Of a stretch of 64,000 nucleotides of DNA, positions 19,271 through 28,037 are shown piece by piece. The stretch is from assembly GCF_024172125.1 (NCBI RefSeq), contig NZ_JAMZEA010000005.1, positions 434,001 to 498,000 of the forward strand. The letters are read 5' to 3'. This stretch comes from Actinomadura rupiterrae (lineage in GTDB: Bacteria > Actinomycetota > Actinomycetes > Streptosporangiales > Streptosporangiaceae). Both the position numbers and the translations under genes were made by a program. How positions within the stretch are numbered: position 1 is the first letter of the stretch; every line of letters starts with the position of its first letter. The notes under the pieces are model-generated. The model ran no database searches. It worked only from the letters and a program-made list of their open reading frames with translations, and was not told the origin of the DNA.

Positions 19271-20178
19271 GACTTCTTCAGCTTCTTCGGCTTCTTGGCG
19301 GTGATCCACATGGCCGCCAGCACCATCAGGCCGACGCCGACCAGCCAGCCGGCCAGGCCCTCCGACACCGGGCCGATGCGGCCGAGGCCGTTGCCGCCCG
19401 GGTTGGGCTCCTCACGCGTCTGCACCAGGTAGGTGATGATCGCCTGCTTGTCCTTCGGGGTCAGCGTGGTGTCGTTGAACACCGGCATCGCCTGCGGCCC
19501 GGTCATCATCGCCTCGTACATCTGGGTCGGCGTGACGTCCTTCGGGGACAGCGGCGGGGCGTACTTGCCCTGCGTCAGCGCGCCGCCCTGGCCGGTGAAG
19601 TTGTGGCACTGGGCGCAGTTGGTGCGGAACAGCTTGCCGCCGAGCGCGACGTCGCCCTTGGTCGGGTCGACCTGGTCGGCCGTCGGGACGGACGGGCCGC
19701 CGCCCAGCTGGGCGATGTACTCCCGCAGGTCGGTCAGGTTCTTCTCGGCCTGGGCCTTCTGCTTCTCGGCGGCCTCGCGCTTCTCCGGCTCCGAGTAGTT
19801 CGTCTTGATCTCGGTGTCGAAGGCGGGGATCGGCTTCTTGCGCGGCATCTGCGCGCCCGGGTTCATCGCGGGCATGCGGCCCGTGCTGACCTGGAAGTCG
19901 ACGGATGCGGCGCCCACACCGAGCAGGCTCGGCGCGATCGGCTTGCCCTTGGCGTCCTTGGTGCCCTCGGCGTTGAGGCCGTGGCAGCTGGCGCAGTTCT
20001 TGTTGAACAGCTGCCTGCCGTTGGCGAGGTCGGCCTGGGCGTCGGCGGTGCCTGCCGCCTCGGCGCGGTCGGTCTTCGGCGAGAAGCCGGCGTAGAGGCC
20101 GGCGATCGCCGCGAGGGCCGCCAGCACGACGGCGTAGCCCGCCCACGGGCGCCGTCGCCATGCGGTGATCCTTTTCAC
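19267..20178 (-). CDS. qcrC: Cytochrome bc1 complex diheme cytochrome c subunit
   Basis: A 303-residue membrane-anchored protein with two heme c motifs, CASCH near residue 60 and CAQCH near 188. An N-terminal anchor follows MKRITAWRRRPW and a C-terminal helix ends in a Lys-rich cytoplasmic tail. It replaces soluble cytochrome c and hands electrons to CtaC. The start is the GTG at 20178, as Streptomyces QcrC proteins begin with the same Lys/Arg-rich motif. A GTG at 20226 overlapping the ctaE stop is also in frame and would add 16 residues. A helical Glu/Lys-rich insert lies between the two heme domains (about 120-150). Confidence 0.95.
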   Translation of the reverse strand: MKRITAWRRRPWAGYAVVLAALAAIAGLYAGFSPKTDRAEAAGTADAQADLANGRQLFNKNCASCHGLNAEGTKDAKGKPIAPSLLGVGAASVDFQVSTGRMPAMNPGAQMPRKKPIPAFDTEIKTNYSEPEKREAAEKQKAQAEKNLTDLREYIAQLGGGPSVPTADQVDPTKGDVALGGKLFRTNCAQCHNFTGQGGALTQGKYAPPLSPKDVTPTQMYEAMMTGPQAMPVFNDTTLTPKDKQAIITYLVQTREEPNPGGNGLGRIGPVSEGLAGWLVGVGLMVLAAMWITAKKPKKLKKS

Positions 20179-20222
20179 GGAAATCCCCGTTCGGGTCTTG
20201 TCGTCGGTGGAGGTCGGACGGA

Positions 20223-20885
20223 TCACTTCAGGTCGAGCAGGTAGATCGTCGCGAACAGGCCGATCCAGACCACGTCCACGAAGTGCCAGTAGTAGGACAC
20301 GACGATCGCGCTCGTCGCCTGCTCATGGGTCCACCGTTTGGCCGCGTAGGTGCGTCCCAGCACGAACAGGAACGCGATGAGGCCGCCGGTCACGTGGAGT
20401 CCGTGGAACCCGGTGGTCAGGTAGAAGACCGACCCGTACGCCGAGGACGACAGCGTCAGGCCGTCCTTGGAGACCAGGTTGGAGTACTCGAAGAGCTGAC
20501 CCGCCACGAAGTAGGCGCCCATCAGGAACGAGAGGACGTACCACTCGCGCAGGCCCCACTTGCGGAAGTTGAGCAGGCCGCCGGTGCGTCCGACCTTGCC
20601 TGCCTCGGCCTTGAACACGCCCATCTGGCACGTCACCGAGGACAGCACCAGGACGGTCGTGTTGAGCGCCGAAAGCGGCAGGTCCAGCTTGGCGCCGGGC
20701 CAGGCGTCGTGACCGTGCTGGCCGATCGTCACGGAGCGGATCGTGAAGTACATCGCGAACAGGGCCGCGAAGAACATCAGCTCGGACGACAGCCAGACGA
20801 TCGTCCCCACGCTTACCAAGTTGGGACGGTTCGCCCGAGCGTGAGGTGTTGTCTCTATCGCGGATGCTGTTGCCACGGGCAGCAT
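20223..20885 (-). CDS. ctaE: Cytochrome c oxidase subunit III
   Basis: A 220-residue integral membrane protein with about five transmembrane helices. It contains the characteristic [19 protein letters not shown] start of helix [10 protein letters not shown] near residue 160 and a final [14 protein letters not shown] helix. It is the subunit III of the aa3 oxidase that forms a supercomplex with QcrCAB. First gene of the ctaE-qcrC-qcrA-qcrB operon, an order conserved across actinobacteria. It starts with ATG at 20885 and is divergent from the receiver-like gene across a 190-bp promoter region. Confidence 0.97.
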   Translation of the reverse strand: MLPVATASAIETTPHARANRPNLVSVGTIVWLSSELMFFAALFAMYFTIRSVTIGQHGHDAWPGAKLDLPLSALNTTVLVLSSVTCQMGVFKAEAGKVGRTGGLLNFRKWGLREWYVLSFLMGAYFVAGQLFEYSNLVSKDGLTLSSSAYGSVFYLTTGFHGLHVTGGLIAFLFVLGRTYAAKRWTHEQATSAIVVSYYWHFVDVVWIGLFATIYLLDLK

Positions 20886-21099
20886 TATTACGTCACCCGT
20901 TCAGTGACTGACGCATGACCCCCCTTCTGGAGTTCCCGAGCGTGTCACCGGACCCGCCGCGACCCGCCCGTCCCGTCCGTCCATATCCCGCTTCATCAGG
21001 GCTTTTCTCCGCCGGGAGCGGACTTCCGGCCCGCCCTCTCGTGCGCGACTCGCCGAACCGGTAACCTGTGCTGCCATGAGCGACGCCCCGGAGGCTCCG

Positions 21100-21498
21100 A
21101 TGAAGGTCCTCGTCTACAGCGACGACGCGAAGACGCGCGAGCAGATCCGGCTCGCCATCGGACGCAGGCCGGCCGCCGACCTCCCCAAGGTGGAGTTCGT
21201 GGAGATCGCCACCCAGCCCGCCGTGGTGCACCGGCTCGACCAGGGCGACATCGACGTCGTGGTGGTGGACGGCGAGGCGCAGCCCGCGGGCGGCCTCGGC
21301 GTGGCCCGGCAGGCCAAGGACGAGGTGTACGACTGCCCGCCGATCCTGGCGGTCATCGCGCGCCGGGACGACGGCTGGCTGGCGACCTGGTCGCGCGCCG
21401 ACGCCGTGGTCGCGCTGCCGCTCGACCCGATGGCGGTGGCCAAGGCCGTCGCCGACCTGATGCGCTGGCGGGCCGACAACCGCCTTCCCGCACTCTAA
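21100..21498 (+). CDS. Degenerate response-regulator receiver-like protein
   Basis: A 132-residue single-domain protein with a CheY-like pattern. It has the acidic pair in VLVYSDD (beta 1) and the phospho-acceptor position in VVVVDGEA (beta 3). The Thr/Ser of beta 4 is Ala in AVIARRDD and the beta 5 Lys is replaced in VALPLD. With two switch residues missing it may be a pseudo-receiver, not phosphorylated in the usual way. The ATG at 21100 has GGAGG 6 bases upstream. The ATG at 21076 could serve a leaderless transcript, as TAACCT lies about 9 bases before it. It sits between ctaE and trpD, and no output domain is present. Confidence 0.75.
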   Translation: MKVLVYSDDAKTREQIRLAIGRRPAADLPKVEFVEIATQPAVVHRLDQGDIDVVVVDGEAQPAGGLGVARQAKDEVYDCPPILAVIARRDDGWLATWSRADAVVALPLDPMAVAKAVADLMRWRADNRLPAL

Positions 21499-21613
21499 GC
21501 ACCAGCTCGCCGGGGAGGCGGGGGATGTTCCGTCCCCCGGCCCCCACCCGGCCGGACCGGGCGGGAACGCCCCGGCGGCCGCCCCGCAGGACCCGAACCT
21601 GGGGGAAACACGC

Positions 21614-22753
21614 ATGGACGCCCGACCCACCGACCCGTCCCTGCCCGCGTCCGGGCAGGGGCCGTCAGCCGCGCCGGGGCAGGCCGCGCCGGCTCCGGCC
21701 GCGGCCGGTCCGGCCGCGACGACGTGGCCGGCGCTGCTGAACGCGCTGCTCGACGGCGCCTCGCTGACCAGTGCCGAGACGGCCTGGGCGATGGACCAGA
21801 TCATGTCCGGCGAGGCCACCGACGTGCAGATCGCCGGGTTCGCCGTGGCGATGCGCGCCAAGGGCGAGACGGTCGCCGAGGTGGCCGGGCTCGCCGAGGG
21901 CATGATGGCGCACGCCACCCCGATCAGCGTGCCGGGCCGGTTCGCCGACCTGGTCGGCACCGGCGGCGACCGGGCGCACACGGTGAACATCTCGACCATG
22001 GCCGCGATCGTGGCGGCCGCGGCCGGGGTGAAGGTGGTCAAGCACGGCAACCGGGCCGCCTCGTCGTCCTGCGGCGCGGCCGACCTGCTGGAGGGCCTCG
22101 GCGTCGCGATCGACCTGCCGCCCGAGGCCACGGCCCGGATCGCCGACGAGATCGGCATCGCGTTCTGCTTCGCGCCGCTGTACCACCCGGCCCTGCGCTA
22201 CGCGTCCCGGACGCGGCGCGAGCTCGGCACCCCGACGGTGTTCAACTTCCTCGGGCCGCTGACCAACCCGGCGAGCCCGTCCAGCCAGGCCGTGGGCGTG
22301 TTCCACCCCCGGATGGCGCCGATCATGGCCGGGGTGTTCGCCGAGCGCGGCTGCTCGTCCCTGGTGTTCCGCGGCGACGACGGGCTGGACGAGCTGACCA
22401 CGACGGGCACCTCGACCGTCTGGGTGGTCCGGGACGGCGCGGTCACCGAGACCGTGTTCGACCCGTCCGACCTGGGCATCCCCCCGGCGCGTCCGGAGGA
22501 CCTGCGGGGCGCGGACGCGGCCTACAACGGGAAGGTCGCGCGGCGGCTCCTCGCGGGCGAGACGGGCCCGGTGCGGGACATGGTGCTGCTGAACGCGGCG
22601 GCCCTGATCGCCGCCTACGAGGGCGCTCCCCCGGCGGACAAGCTCACCGAGACCCTCCGGGCCGCGTCCGGGCGCGCCGCCGAGGCGGTCGACTCGGGCG
22701 CGGCGGCCACGCTGCTGGACCGCTGGGTCGAGGTCTCGCAGGCCGCCCGCTGA
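21614..22753 (+). CDS. trpD: Anthranilate phosphoribosyltransferase
   Basis: A 379-residue enzyme of tryptophan synthesis that transfers phosphoribose from PRPP to anthranilate. The PRPP-binding [14 protein letters not shown] is near residue 114, [18 protein letters not shown] near 140, and [11 protein letters not shown] near 212. The first 38 residues are Ala/Pro/Gly-rich and not part of the fold, so a later start is possible; the ATG at 21614 follows GGGGGAAA. No other trp genes are nearby, in keeping with the isolated trpD beside ctaE in other actinobacteria. A strong hairpin follows the stop. Confidence 0.95.
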   Translation: MDARPTDPSLPASGQGPSAAPGQAAPAPAAAGPAATTWPALLNALLDGASLTSAETAWAMDQIMSGEATDVQIAGFAVAMRAKGETVAEVAGLAEGMMAHATPISVPGRFADLVGTGGDRAHTVNISTMAAIVAAAAGVKVVKHGNRAASSSCGAADLLEGLGVAIDLPPEATARIADEIGIAFCFAPLYHPALRYASRTRRELGTPTVFNFLGPLTNPASPSSQAVGVFHPRMAPIMAGVFAERGCSSLVFRGDDGLDELTTTGTSTVWVVRDGAVTETVFDPSDLGIPPARPEDLRGADAAYNGKVARRLLAGETGPVRDMVLLNAAALIAAYEGAPPADKLTETLRAASGRAAEAVDSGAAATLLDRWVEVSQAAR

Positions 22754-22771
22754 GCCCGCCCCTCCGTAACA

Positions 22772-22815
22772 CAAGACCGGCCGTCCGCGCCCTCCCGCGC
22801 GGGCGGCCGGTCTTG
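22772..22815 (+). terminator. Terminator hairpin after trpD
   Basis: A long imperfect stem (CAAGACCGGCCG pairing with CGGCCGGTCTTG plus an inner GCGC stem) begins 19 bp after the trpD stop. It is typical of actinobacterial intrinsic terminators lacking a long T-run. Confidence 0.8.
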
Positions 22816-22915
22816 TTGCGCTTGGGTCACGGTTGTTCAAGTTTGGATTAGTTTGCCGCGGGCCGCTACATGATCATCGGCGAGTTCCCGTTTCCTACGG
22901 AGAGGACCCTGCCCG

Positions 22916-23593
22916 ATGCCCGTCTCCAAGGTCCGCGCGTCCGTGTCGGCGGCTGCCGCCGCCGTCCTCGCGCTCACGCTCGCCGCGTCCCCCGCCGATG
23001 CCGCGCCCGCTGATCATGCCGCGGGCCCCGCCCGCCTGGCGTCCGGCGTGGACCGGAACGTGCTGCTCTCGAAGGCCCAGCAGCCGCCGGTGGACGAGAC
23101 CTGGGGCGACAAGCCCTACGTCGACCCGTACTTCGAACCGTCCATCTCCGGGCCGTCCTGCTGGGAGTACGGCAAGGCGACCGGCGCGCTGGACGGCCTG
23201 AACGCCCGCTACTCCACCCCGACCTGGTACTACAACTACAACGAGGTCTGGGTCTTCGCCGACAGCGCGCACGCCGCGTCCTTCGAGCAGCGCTGGAAGG
23301 ACCTGCTCGCCACCTGCGTCCAGCGCAGCGACCCCAACTCGCCCACCCAGGGGACGGTCTACGTCACGGCCGTGAACAAGGTCGGGACGGAGAGCGGCGT
23401 GGACGTCTGGCGGCTGACCGCGGGCATCACGCCCTACCCGCCCACGACCCACTGGCAGGTCGCGGTCGTCCGGCAGGGCCGTGCCGTCTACGCCATGGAC
23501 CTGCTCGACTACCGGCACGGCGAACCGGCCCCGATCCCCTTCGCGGACTCGATCACCGCGATCAAGCAGAAGCTCGCCACCTACTACCCGTGA
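22916..23593 (+). CDS. Secreted protein, sensor-domain-like, function unknown
   Basis: A 225-residue exported protein with a signal peptide (MPVSKVRASV, Ala/Leu core, ADAAPA near residue 30). The mature region has the pattern SGPSCWEYG, then ALDGLNARYSTPTWYYNYNE, VWVFADSAHAASFEQRWKDLL, and a C-terminal WQVAVVRQGRAVYAMDLLDY. It resembles the extracellular PknH-type sensor domains of actinobacteria in having a Cys pair (SCW and ATCV) and the R..AF/ASFEQRW helix, but I cannot confirm the family by eye. The ATG at 22916 follows GGAGAGGA. Flanked by hairpins on both sides, so it is probably monocistronic. Confidence 0.75.
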   Translation: MPVSKVRASVSAAAAAVLALTLAASPADAAPADHAAGPARLASGVDRNVLLSKAQQPPVDETWGDKPYVDPYFEPSISGPSCWEYGKATGALDGLNARYSTPTWYYNYNEVWVFADSAHAASFEQRWKDLLATCVQRSDPNSPTQGTVYVTAVNKVGTESGVDVWRLTAGITPYPPTTHWQVAVVRQGRAVYAMDLLDYRHGEPAPIPFADSITAIKQKLATYYP

Positions 23594-23600
23594 CATGGGA

Positions 23601-23640
23601 GACGCCCGCCGCGCCCCTGGGAGGGGGCGCGGCGGGCGTC
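23601..23640. terminator. Bidirectional terminator hairpin
   Basis: A perfect 17-bp stem (GACGCCCGCCGCGCCCC with its complement) and 6-base loop, between two convergent genes ending at 23593 and 23652. Confidence 0.85.
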
Positions 23641-23651
23641 GCCCGGGAGGC

Positions 23652-23939
23652 TCAGTCGGCGTCCGGGAGGCCCAGGGAGAAGGCGACCTCCAGGTCGTGC
23701 TGGGAGTAGGTGCGGAAGGCGATGTGGGTCTCGGTGTCGCGGACGCCCCGGACCTTGTTCAGCCGTCCGGGGATGACGTCGTTCAGGTCGTCGTGCCGCC
23801 GGACCCGCACCATGGCCACCAGGTCGTGCCGGCCGGTGACCGAGTAGACCTCGCTGACCCCGTCCAGGGCGGCGATCTCCTCGGCCGCCTCGTGGACGCG
23901 GTCCACGTCGGTCTTGATGAACACGAGCGCGGTGACCAC
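23652..23939 (-). CDS. Lrp/AsnC ligand-binding (RAM) domain protein without HTH
   Basis: A 95-residue stand-alone RAM domain. The pattern VTALVFIKTD, DGVSEVYSVTGRHDLVAMVRVR and a central V(R)GVRDTETHIAFRTYS matches the effector-binding half of Lrp/AsnC regulators, with no DNA-binding helix-turn-helix. Such proteins form beta-alpha-beta dimers/octamers that bind amino acids and can modulate full-length Lrp proteins. The GTG at 23939 has GGGAGG upstream. It lies 54 bp downstream of the DUF5682 gene on the same strand and may be the last gene of that operon, although the domain is also common as a solitary gene. Confidence 0.88.
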   Translation of the reverse strand: MVTALVFIKTDVDRVHEAAEEIAALDGVSEVYSVTGRHDLVAMVRVRRHDDLNDVIPGRLNKVRGVRDTETHIAFRTYSQHDLEVAFSLGLPDAD

Positions 23940-23993
23940 AGATCCTCCCGAAACCGTCGTTGCCGTCCGAGCCTATCCAGTGCCCGGCCGGGG

Positions 23994-26873
23994 TCAGGCG
24001 CCCAGCAGGGCCGCGAGTGCCCCCGCCGCCTCCGGATGCCGCTCCACCAGCCCGGACGCCGCACCGGAGGCCGGTGCCGGGGCGGCGGCCTGCCAGGTCG
24101 GTTCCAGGCCGAACAGGGCCGCCACGGCGTCGCAGGCGGCCGGGTGGGCGGCCAGCAGCTCCGCGACGGGCCCCGCCGGGACGGACGACCGCCCGGACGG
24201 CCCCGGCCCGGGCTCGGGGGCGGCGGCCGTCCACGGCGGCGTCCAGGCGTCCAGGGCCGGGAGGGATCCGGGGAACGTGCGCCCTGCCTCCCTGGTCAGG
24301 ACCGGGACCAGCTCGGCCGCCTGCTCCCGCAGCGTCATGACCAGCCGCGGCAGCCACGGCAGCAGGACGTGGTCGGGCAGCGTCCCGAACGCCTTGGACA
24401 TCACCTCCACGACGAACGGCGCGAGCGTCGGGACGGGTTCGAGGGCCTGCACGAACCCGCTGAGGTAGCGCGGGAAAGCGGGCACGACCAGCGGGTTGCC
24501 GAGCATCTCGTCGCAGCGGGCGCGCAGCTCGGCCCGGCTGAGCGTGCCGAGCTGGAGCCGCGCCGCCCAGAGCAGCGCGACCTTGCCCGGCAGCTCCGGA
24601 TGCGCCTGCGCGACCGCGATCTCCAGCTGGGCGTGGTCGCAGCCGAGCGACAGTGCCAGGCTCTCCATCCCGAACAGGAAGCCGAGCATCGCCGCGACCT
24701 GCCGGACGCCGGTCTCCTCGTCCGTGAACGCCGTCGGCAGCAGCGTGCAGTAGTGCGCGTAGCCCTCGGTGACGAACTCCTTGCACCAGGCGGGCAGCTC
24801 CGGCTCGCTCGCCCGGTAGTGGGCGAGCAGCCGCCGGACGCGCCGCAGCACCTCGGGCGCGTCGTCCACGGTCCGCTCGGCGGCCAGCAACTCGACGGCG
24901 CGGGCGCCCAGCTCGTCCACGAACCGGCGGCTCCCGAGCAGGACCAGCGCGTCCTCCACGGCGGCCAGGGCCGTCGAGGCGGTCGCGCCGGACGCCCAGG
25001 CGGCCCGGCGGAGCCGCTGCTCCAGGACCTGCTCGATCGTGACGCCCTCGTAGCCGAGCTCGACCAGCCAGCGCTGGTCGCGGCCGAGCGCCAGGTCCCA
25101 GCTCTCCTGGACGGACCGCTCCCCCAGCGCCCGCGACCCCATGATCGGGCGGACGGTGCCGTCCGGGAGCAGCCGGCGCAGCATCCACAGCACGTCCGAG
25201 CAGGCCCGCAGGTGCGGCTCGGACCGCAGGTCGAGCAGCGCCCGCTGGACGGTCCGCTTGGTCAGGTCGAGGCCGAGCGGTTCGAGCCGGTCCAGGACGT
25301 TCTGCGCGAGCGGTGGCAGCGCGTGGTACCCGACCTGCCCGACCCGGTCGCCGCCGAGCAGGATCTCGCACAGCCGCCGGACGTCCCGGCGGCCGGGCAC
25401 GGCGTCCTTCTCGATGCAGGTGACCGCCGCGTCCTGGAAGTCGTACGGGGTCGGGCGGTTCCGGCCCCGCATCCCGGCCAGCAGGACGGACGTCTCGACG
25501 ATCGCGATCGCGTCCGCCGTGCTGGCGAGGTAGCCGTTGCGGCGGGCGAGCCGGACGATGTCGACGGACCAGGCGAGCAGCTCCTCCTCGTCCAGCTCGC
25601 CCGCTTCGGGCGGGGTGGTGAGGAAGCCGGACAGCCGGTCCTCGGTCGGCCCGGCGCTGATCGGCGCGGCCTTCGGGGACTTGCGGGTCGTCCCCTTCTG
25701 CCCGGCCAGCCGGAACGGCGCGACGCCGCTGAGCTTCAGCGCCTTCTGCCAGGTCGCGGCGGCGATCGACACCGACCCCTGGGCCAGCCCGAACTGCGCC
25801 TCGATCGCCGAGTGGCTGGACGGGATCAGGCCGTACAGCCAGCGCGTCTTCGTCGGCTCCGCGATCTCGTACGGCGCGTCCGAGCGGGCGCCGAACTGCT
25901 CGACCCGGCTGGCGGCGTGGAGCGCGCCGCACACGTACAGCGCGTCCCCGGGCTCGGTGCCGGACGCGGCCATGTGCTGCCGCATCCGGGTCCACATGTA
26001 CCGCTCGCGCTCCTCGCTGCGGGCCAGGTCGCCGGTGTCGCGCAGCCGCCGGAACAGGCTCCCGACCAGCAGCATCACCTGCCGGTAGGCGTCGTAGCCC
26101 GCGCCGCTGAGCGGCTGCTCGACGTACTGGTCCCACCACTCCGACCAGTGCCGGACGCGGCCGTGGTGGAGCAGGTGCTCCTCCAGCTCGGCGAAACCGG
26201 GGCGCAGCTCGCCCAGCTCGACGCCGACCGCATCGCCGTGCAGCGCCTCGTCGTCCCCGTCCTCGTCGGGCTCCTCAGCCTCGCCGCCCGAACCGGCACC
26301 GGCACCCGAGCCGGAGCCGGACGCCTTGGGCTCGTCGGCCTTCTTGGCCTTCCTGTTCTTCCTGGACGCCGGGTCGTCCTCCTCCCACTGGAAGAGGTGG
26401 TCGGTGGACCAGTCGACGGCTACCAGCTCGACATCGGGCGTCTCCAGCGCGTAGGCGATGGCCTGATACTCGGCGGACGCCTCGGTGATCGGCGCGACCA
26501 CCGACAGCGGCGCCCACTCCTTGTCGAAGCCGTCGATGTCGCTGGCGAACGCCTGGAGCGCCACCGGGAGCCGGCAGTTGCGCAGCTCGTCCAGCAGGGG
26601 CCGCATGTCCTCGCACAGTTCGAGGTAGACGACCTTGGGCCGCTTCTCCCGCAGCCGCCGCGCCATCGCCAGCGCGGACGACGGCGAGTGGTGGCAGACC
26701 GGGAAGATCTCCAGCTCCTCGGCCAGGGCGCGGTCGACGTCGTCCACCATGCCCGCGAGGATCTCGGCGGCCGCTCCGGGCGCGTCGGCGAAGCGCTCCG
26801 CCGCGTCCTGGAGCTGCCCGCGCAGCGCCGCGAACGCGCCGCCGCCGTCGGGTGCGGTCTCGGCTTTCGGCAT
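23994..26873 (-). CDS. DUF5682 family protein of MoxR/VWA operon
   Basis: A 959-residue cytoplasmic protein with no signal peptide or membrane helix. The N-terminal domain has EIFPVCHHSPSSALAM at residues 55-70, VVYLELCEDMRPLLDELR near 81-98, an AVDWSTDHLF block near 150, and LYVCGALHAASRVEQF near 310-326. The paired HHSP and GALHA motifs with an intervening E-L-x-x-D look like the TraB/EreA/ChaN-like fold, which is my inference. A charged Gly/Ser linker lies near 160-215. The C-terminal 600 residues are helical and leucine-rich, perhaps repeats. The ATG at 26873 follows GGGGAGGGAG. Last large gene of the SWIM-unknown-VWA-MoxR-DUF5682 operon. Confidence 0.85.
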   Translation of the reverse strand: MPKAETAPDGGGAFAALRGQLQDAAERFADAPGAAAEILAGMVDDVDRALAEELEIFPVCHHSPSSALAMARRLREKRPKVVYLELCEDMRPLLDELRNCRLPVALQAFASDIDGFDKEWAPLSVVAPITEASAEYQAIAYALETPDVELVAVDWSTDHLFQWEEDDPASRKNRKAKKADEPKASGSGSGAGAGSGGEAEEPDEDGDDEALHGDAVGVELGELRPGFAELEEHLLHHGRVRHWSEWWDQYVEQPLSGAGYDAYRQVMLLVGSLFRRLRDTGDLARSEERERYMWTRMRQHMAASGTEPGDALYVCGALHAASRVEQFGARSDAPYEIAEPTKTRWLYGLIPSSHSAIEAQFGLAQGSVSIAAATWQKALKLSGVAPFRLAGQKGTTRKSPKAAPISAGPTEDRLSGFLTTPPEAGELDEEELLAWSVDIVRLARRNGYLASTADAIAIVETSVLLAGMRGRNRPTPYDFQDAAVTCIEKDAVPGRRDVRRLCEILLGGDRVGQVGYHALPPLAQNVLDRLEPLGLDLTKRTVQRALLDLRSEPHLRACSDVLWMLRRLLPDGTVRPIMGSRALGERSVQESWDLALGRDQRWLVELGYEGVTIEQVLEQRLRRAAWASGATASTALAAVEDALVLLGSRRFVDELGARAVELLAAERTVDDAPEVLRRVRRLLAHYRASEPELPAWCKEFVTEGYAHYCTLLPTAFTDEETGVRQVAAMLGFLFGMESLALSLGCDHAQLEIAVAQAHPELPGKVALLWAARLQLGTLSRAELRARCDEMLGNPLVVPAFPRYLSGFVQALEPVPTLAPFVVEVMSKAFGTLPDHVLLPWLPRLVMTLREQAAELVPVLTREAGRTFPGSLPALDAWTPPWTAAAPEPGPGPSGRSSVPAGPVAELLAAHPAACDAVAALFGLEPTWQAAAPAPASGAASGLVERHPEAAGALAALLGA

Positions 26874-26911
26874 TGCTCCCTCCCCGGTCGGGGTCCTGGT
26901 CACCGGGCGGC

Positions 26912-28027
26912 TCACGAGAGGGTGGCGATCGCTTCGCGGCCGCCCTCCAGGAAGCCCTTCCACTCGCCGCCCTCCTTCTTGCTGCGGCCCTCGACCACGC
27001 CGTGCCAGAACTTGTTCAGGATCGCCAGGTCCTCCGGGCTGCGCCGGGCCAGCGAGCCGACCAGCGAGGACGCCAGGGTGGTCGCGCGGAGCGTGTCGTC
27101 CCCGAAGAAGCGGCTGTGCAGGATCGCGTCCTCCAGCACGCCGATCTGCTCGGCGGTGGACAGCGCCGACTCCAGCTTCTCGTCGTCGCTGGTCGCGGCG
27201 GCGGCCGCGGTGCGCAGGTCGGCGAAGCTCTGCAGCAGGATGTCCAGCAGCGTGGGCGGGACCTCCAGCTCGATCCGGTGCCGGCGGAGCAGCTCGGTGG
27301 TGCGGAACCGGACGATCTCCGCCTCGCTCCTCTTGTTCGTCACGACCGGGATCCGGACGAAGTTGAACCGCCGCTTCAGCGCCGACGACAGGTCGTTCAC
27401 CCCGCGGTCGCGGCTGTTGGCGGTCGCGATGATCGAGAAGCCGGGCTTGGCGAAGACGGTGTTGTCGTCGTCCAGCTCGGGGATGGAGACGTACTTCTCG
27501 GACAGGATGGAGATCAGCGCGTCCTGCACGTCGCTGGTGGAGCGGGTCAGCTCCTCGAACCGGCCGATCACGCCGCGCTCCATCGCGGTCATGATCGGGG
27601 ACGGGATCATCGACTCCCGGGACTGCCCCTTGGCGATCACCATCGAGACGTTCCAGGAGTACTTGATGTGGTCCTCGGTGGTGCCGGCGGTGCCCTGCAC
27701 GACCAGCGTCGAGTTCCGCGAGACGGCGGCGGCGAGCAGCTCGGCCAGCCAGCTCTTGCCGGTGCCCGGGTCGCCTATCAGCAGCAGCCCGCGGTCGGAC
27801 GCGAGGGTGACGATGCTCCGCTCCACGAACGTCCGGTCGCCGAACCACTTCTGCGGGATCTCGCGGTCCAGGCCGTCGCCGCGCTCGGAGCCGAGCACGA
27901 ACGTGCGGACCATCTTCGGGCTGAGCCGCCAGGAGAACGGCTTGGGCCCGTCGTCCACCGACTCCAGGTAGTCCAGCTCGTCGGCGTACTTGACCTCGGC
28001 GGGCGCGCGCAGCATTCCATCGGTCAT
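26912..28027 (-). CDS. MoxR-family AAA+ ATPase (YehL-like)
   Basis: A 371-residue AAA+ protein. The Walker A motif GDPGTGKS is at residues 85-92. The Walker B position reads GRFEELTR near 155-162, so the usual Asp is Glu. Sensor 1 is IIATANSRDRG near 199-209, with an Arg-finger candidate in LKRRFNF near 218-223, as in MoxR proteins. The context (VWA protein immediately upstream, DUF5682 downstream, SWIM protein first) matches the E. coli yehLMPQ cluster and the YehL branch of the MoxR family. These ATPases are thought to act as chaperones assembling or remodelling partner complexes. It is 11 bp after the VWA gene. Confidence 0.92.
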   Translation of the reverse strand: MTDGMLRAPAEVKYADELDYLESVDDGPKPFSWRLSPKMVRTFVLGSERGDGLDREIPQKWFGDRTFVERSIVTLASDRGLLLIGDPGTGKSWLAELLAAAVSRNSTLVVQGTAGTTEDHIKYSWNVSMVIAKGQSRESMIPSPIMTAMERGVIGRFEELTRSTSDVQDALISILSEKYVSIPELDDDNTVFAKPGFSIIATANSRDRGVNDLSSALKRRFNFVRIPVVTNKRSEAEIVRFRTTELLRRHRIELEVPPTLLDILLQSFADLRTAAAAATSDDEKLESALSTAEQIGVLEDAILHSRFFGDDTLRATTLASSLVGSLARRSPEDLAILNKFWHGVVEGRSKKEGGEWKGFLEGGREAIATLS

Positions 28028-28037
28028 CTGAAGGCTC

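Noticed and set aside
23994-27848. A 1284-codon frame suggesting a fusion of MoxR and DUF5682
   Set aside because: Its first 325 residues are a wrong register across the MoxR gene. DUF5682 has its own ATG at 26873 with a strong binding site.
23481-27971. A 1496-codon open frame on the + strand opposite the DUF5682 and MoxR genes
   Set aside because: Antisense in a very high-GC region where stop codons are scarce. Its product is Arg/Pro/Gly/Asp/Leu filler with no domain, and the minus-strand frames have clear domains (Walker A, GALHA, overlaps).
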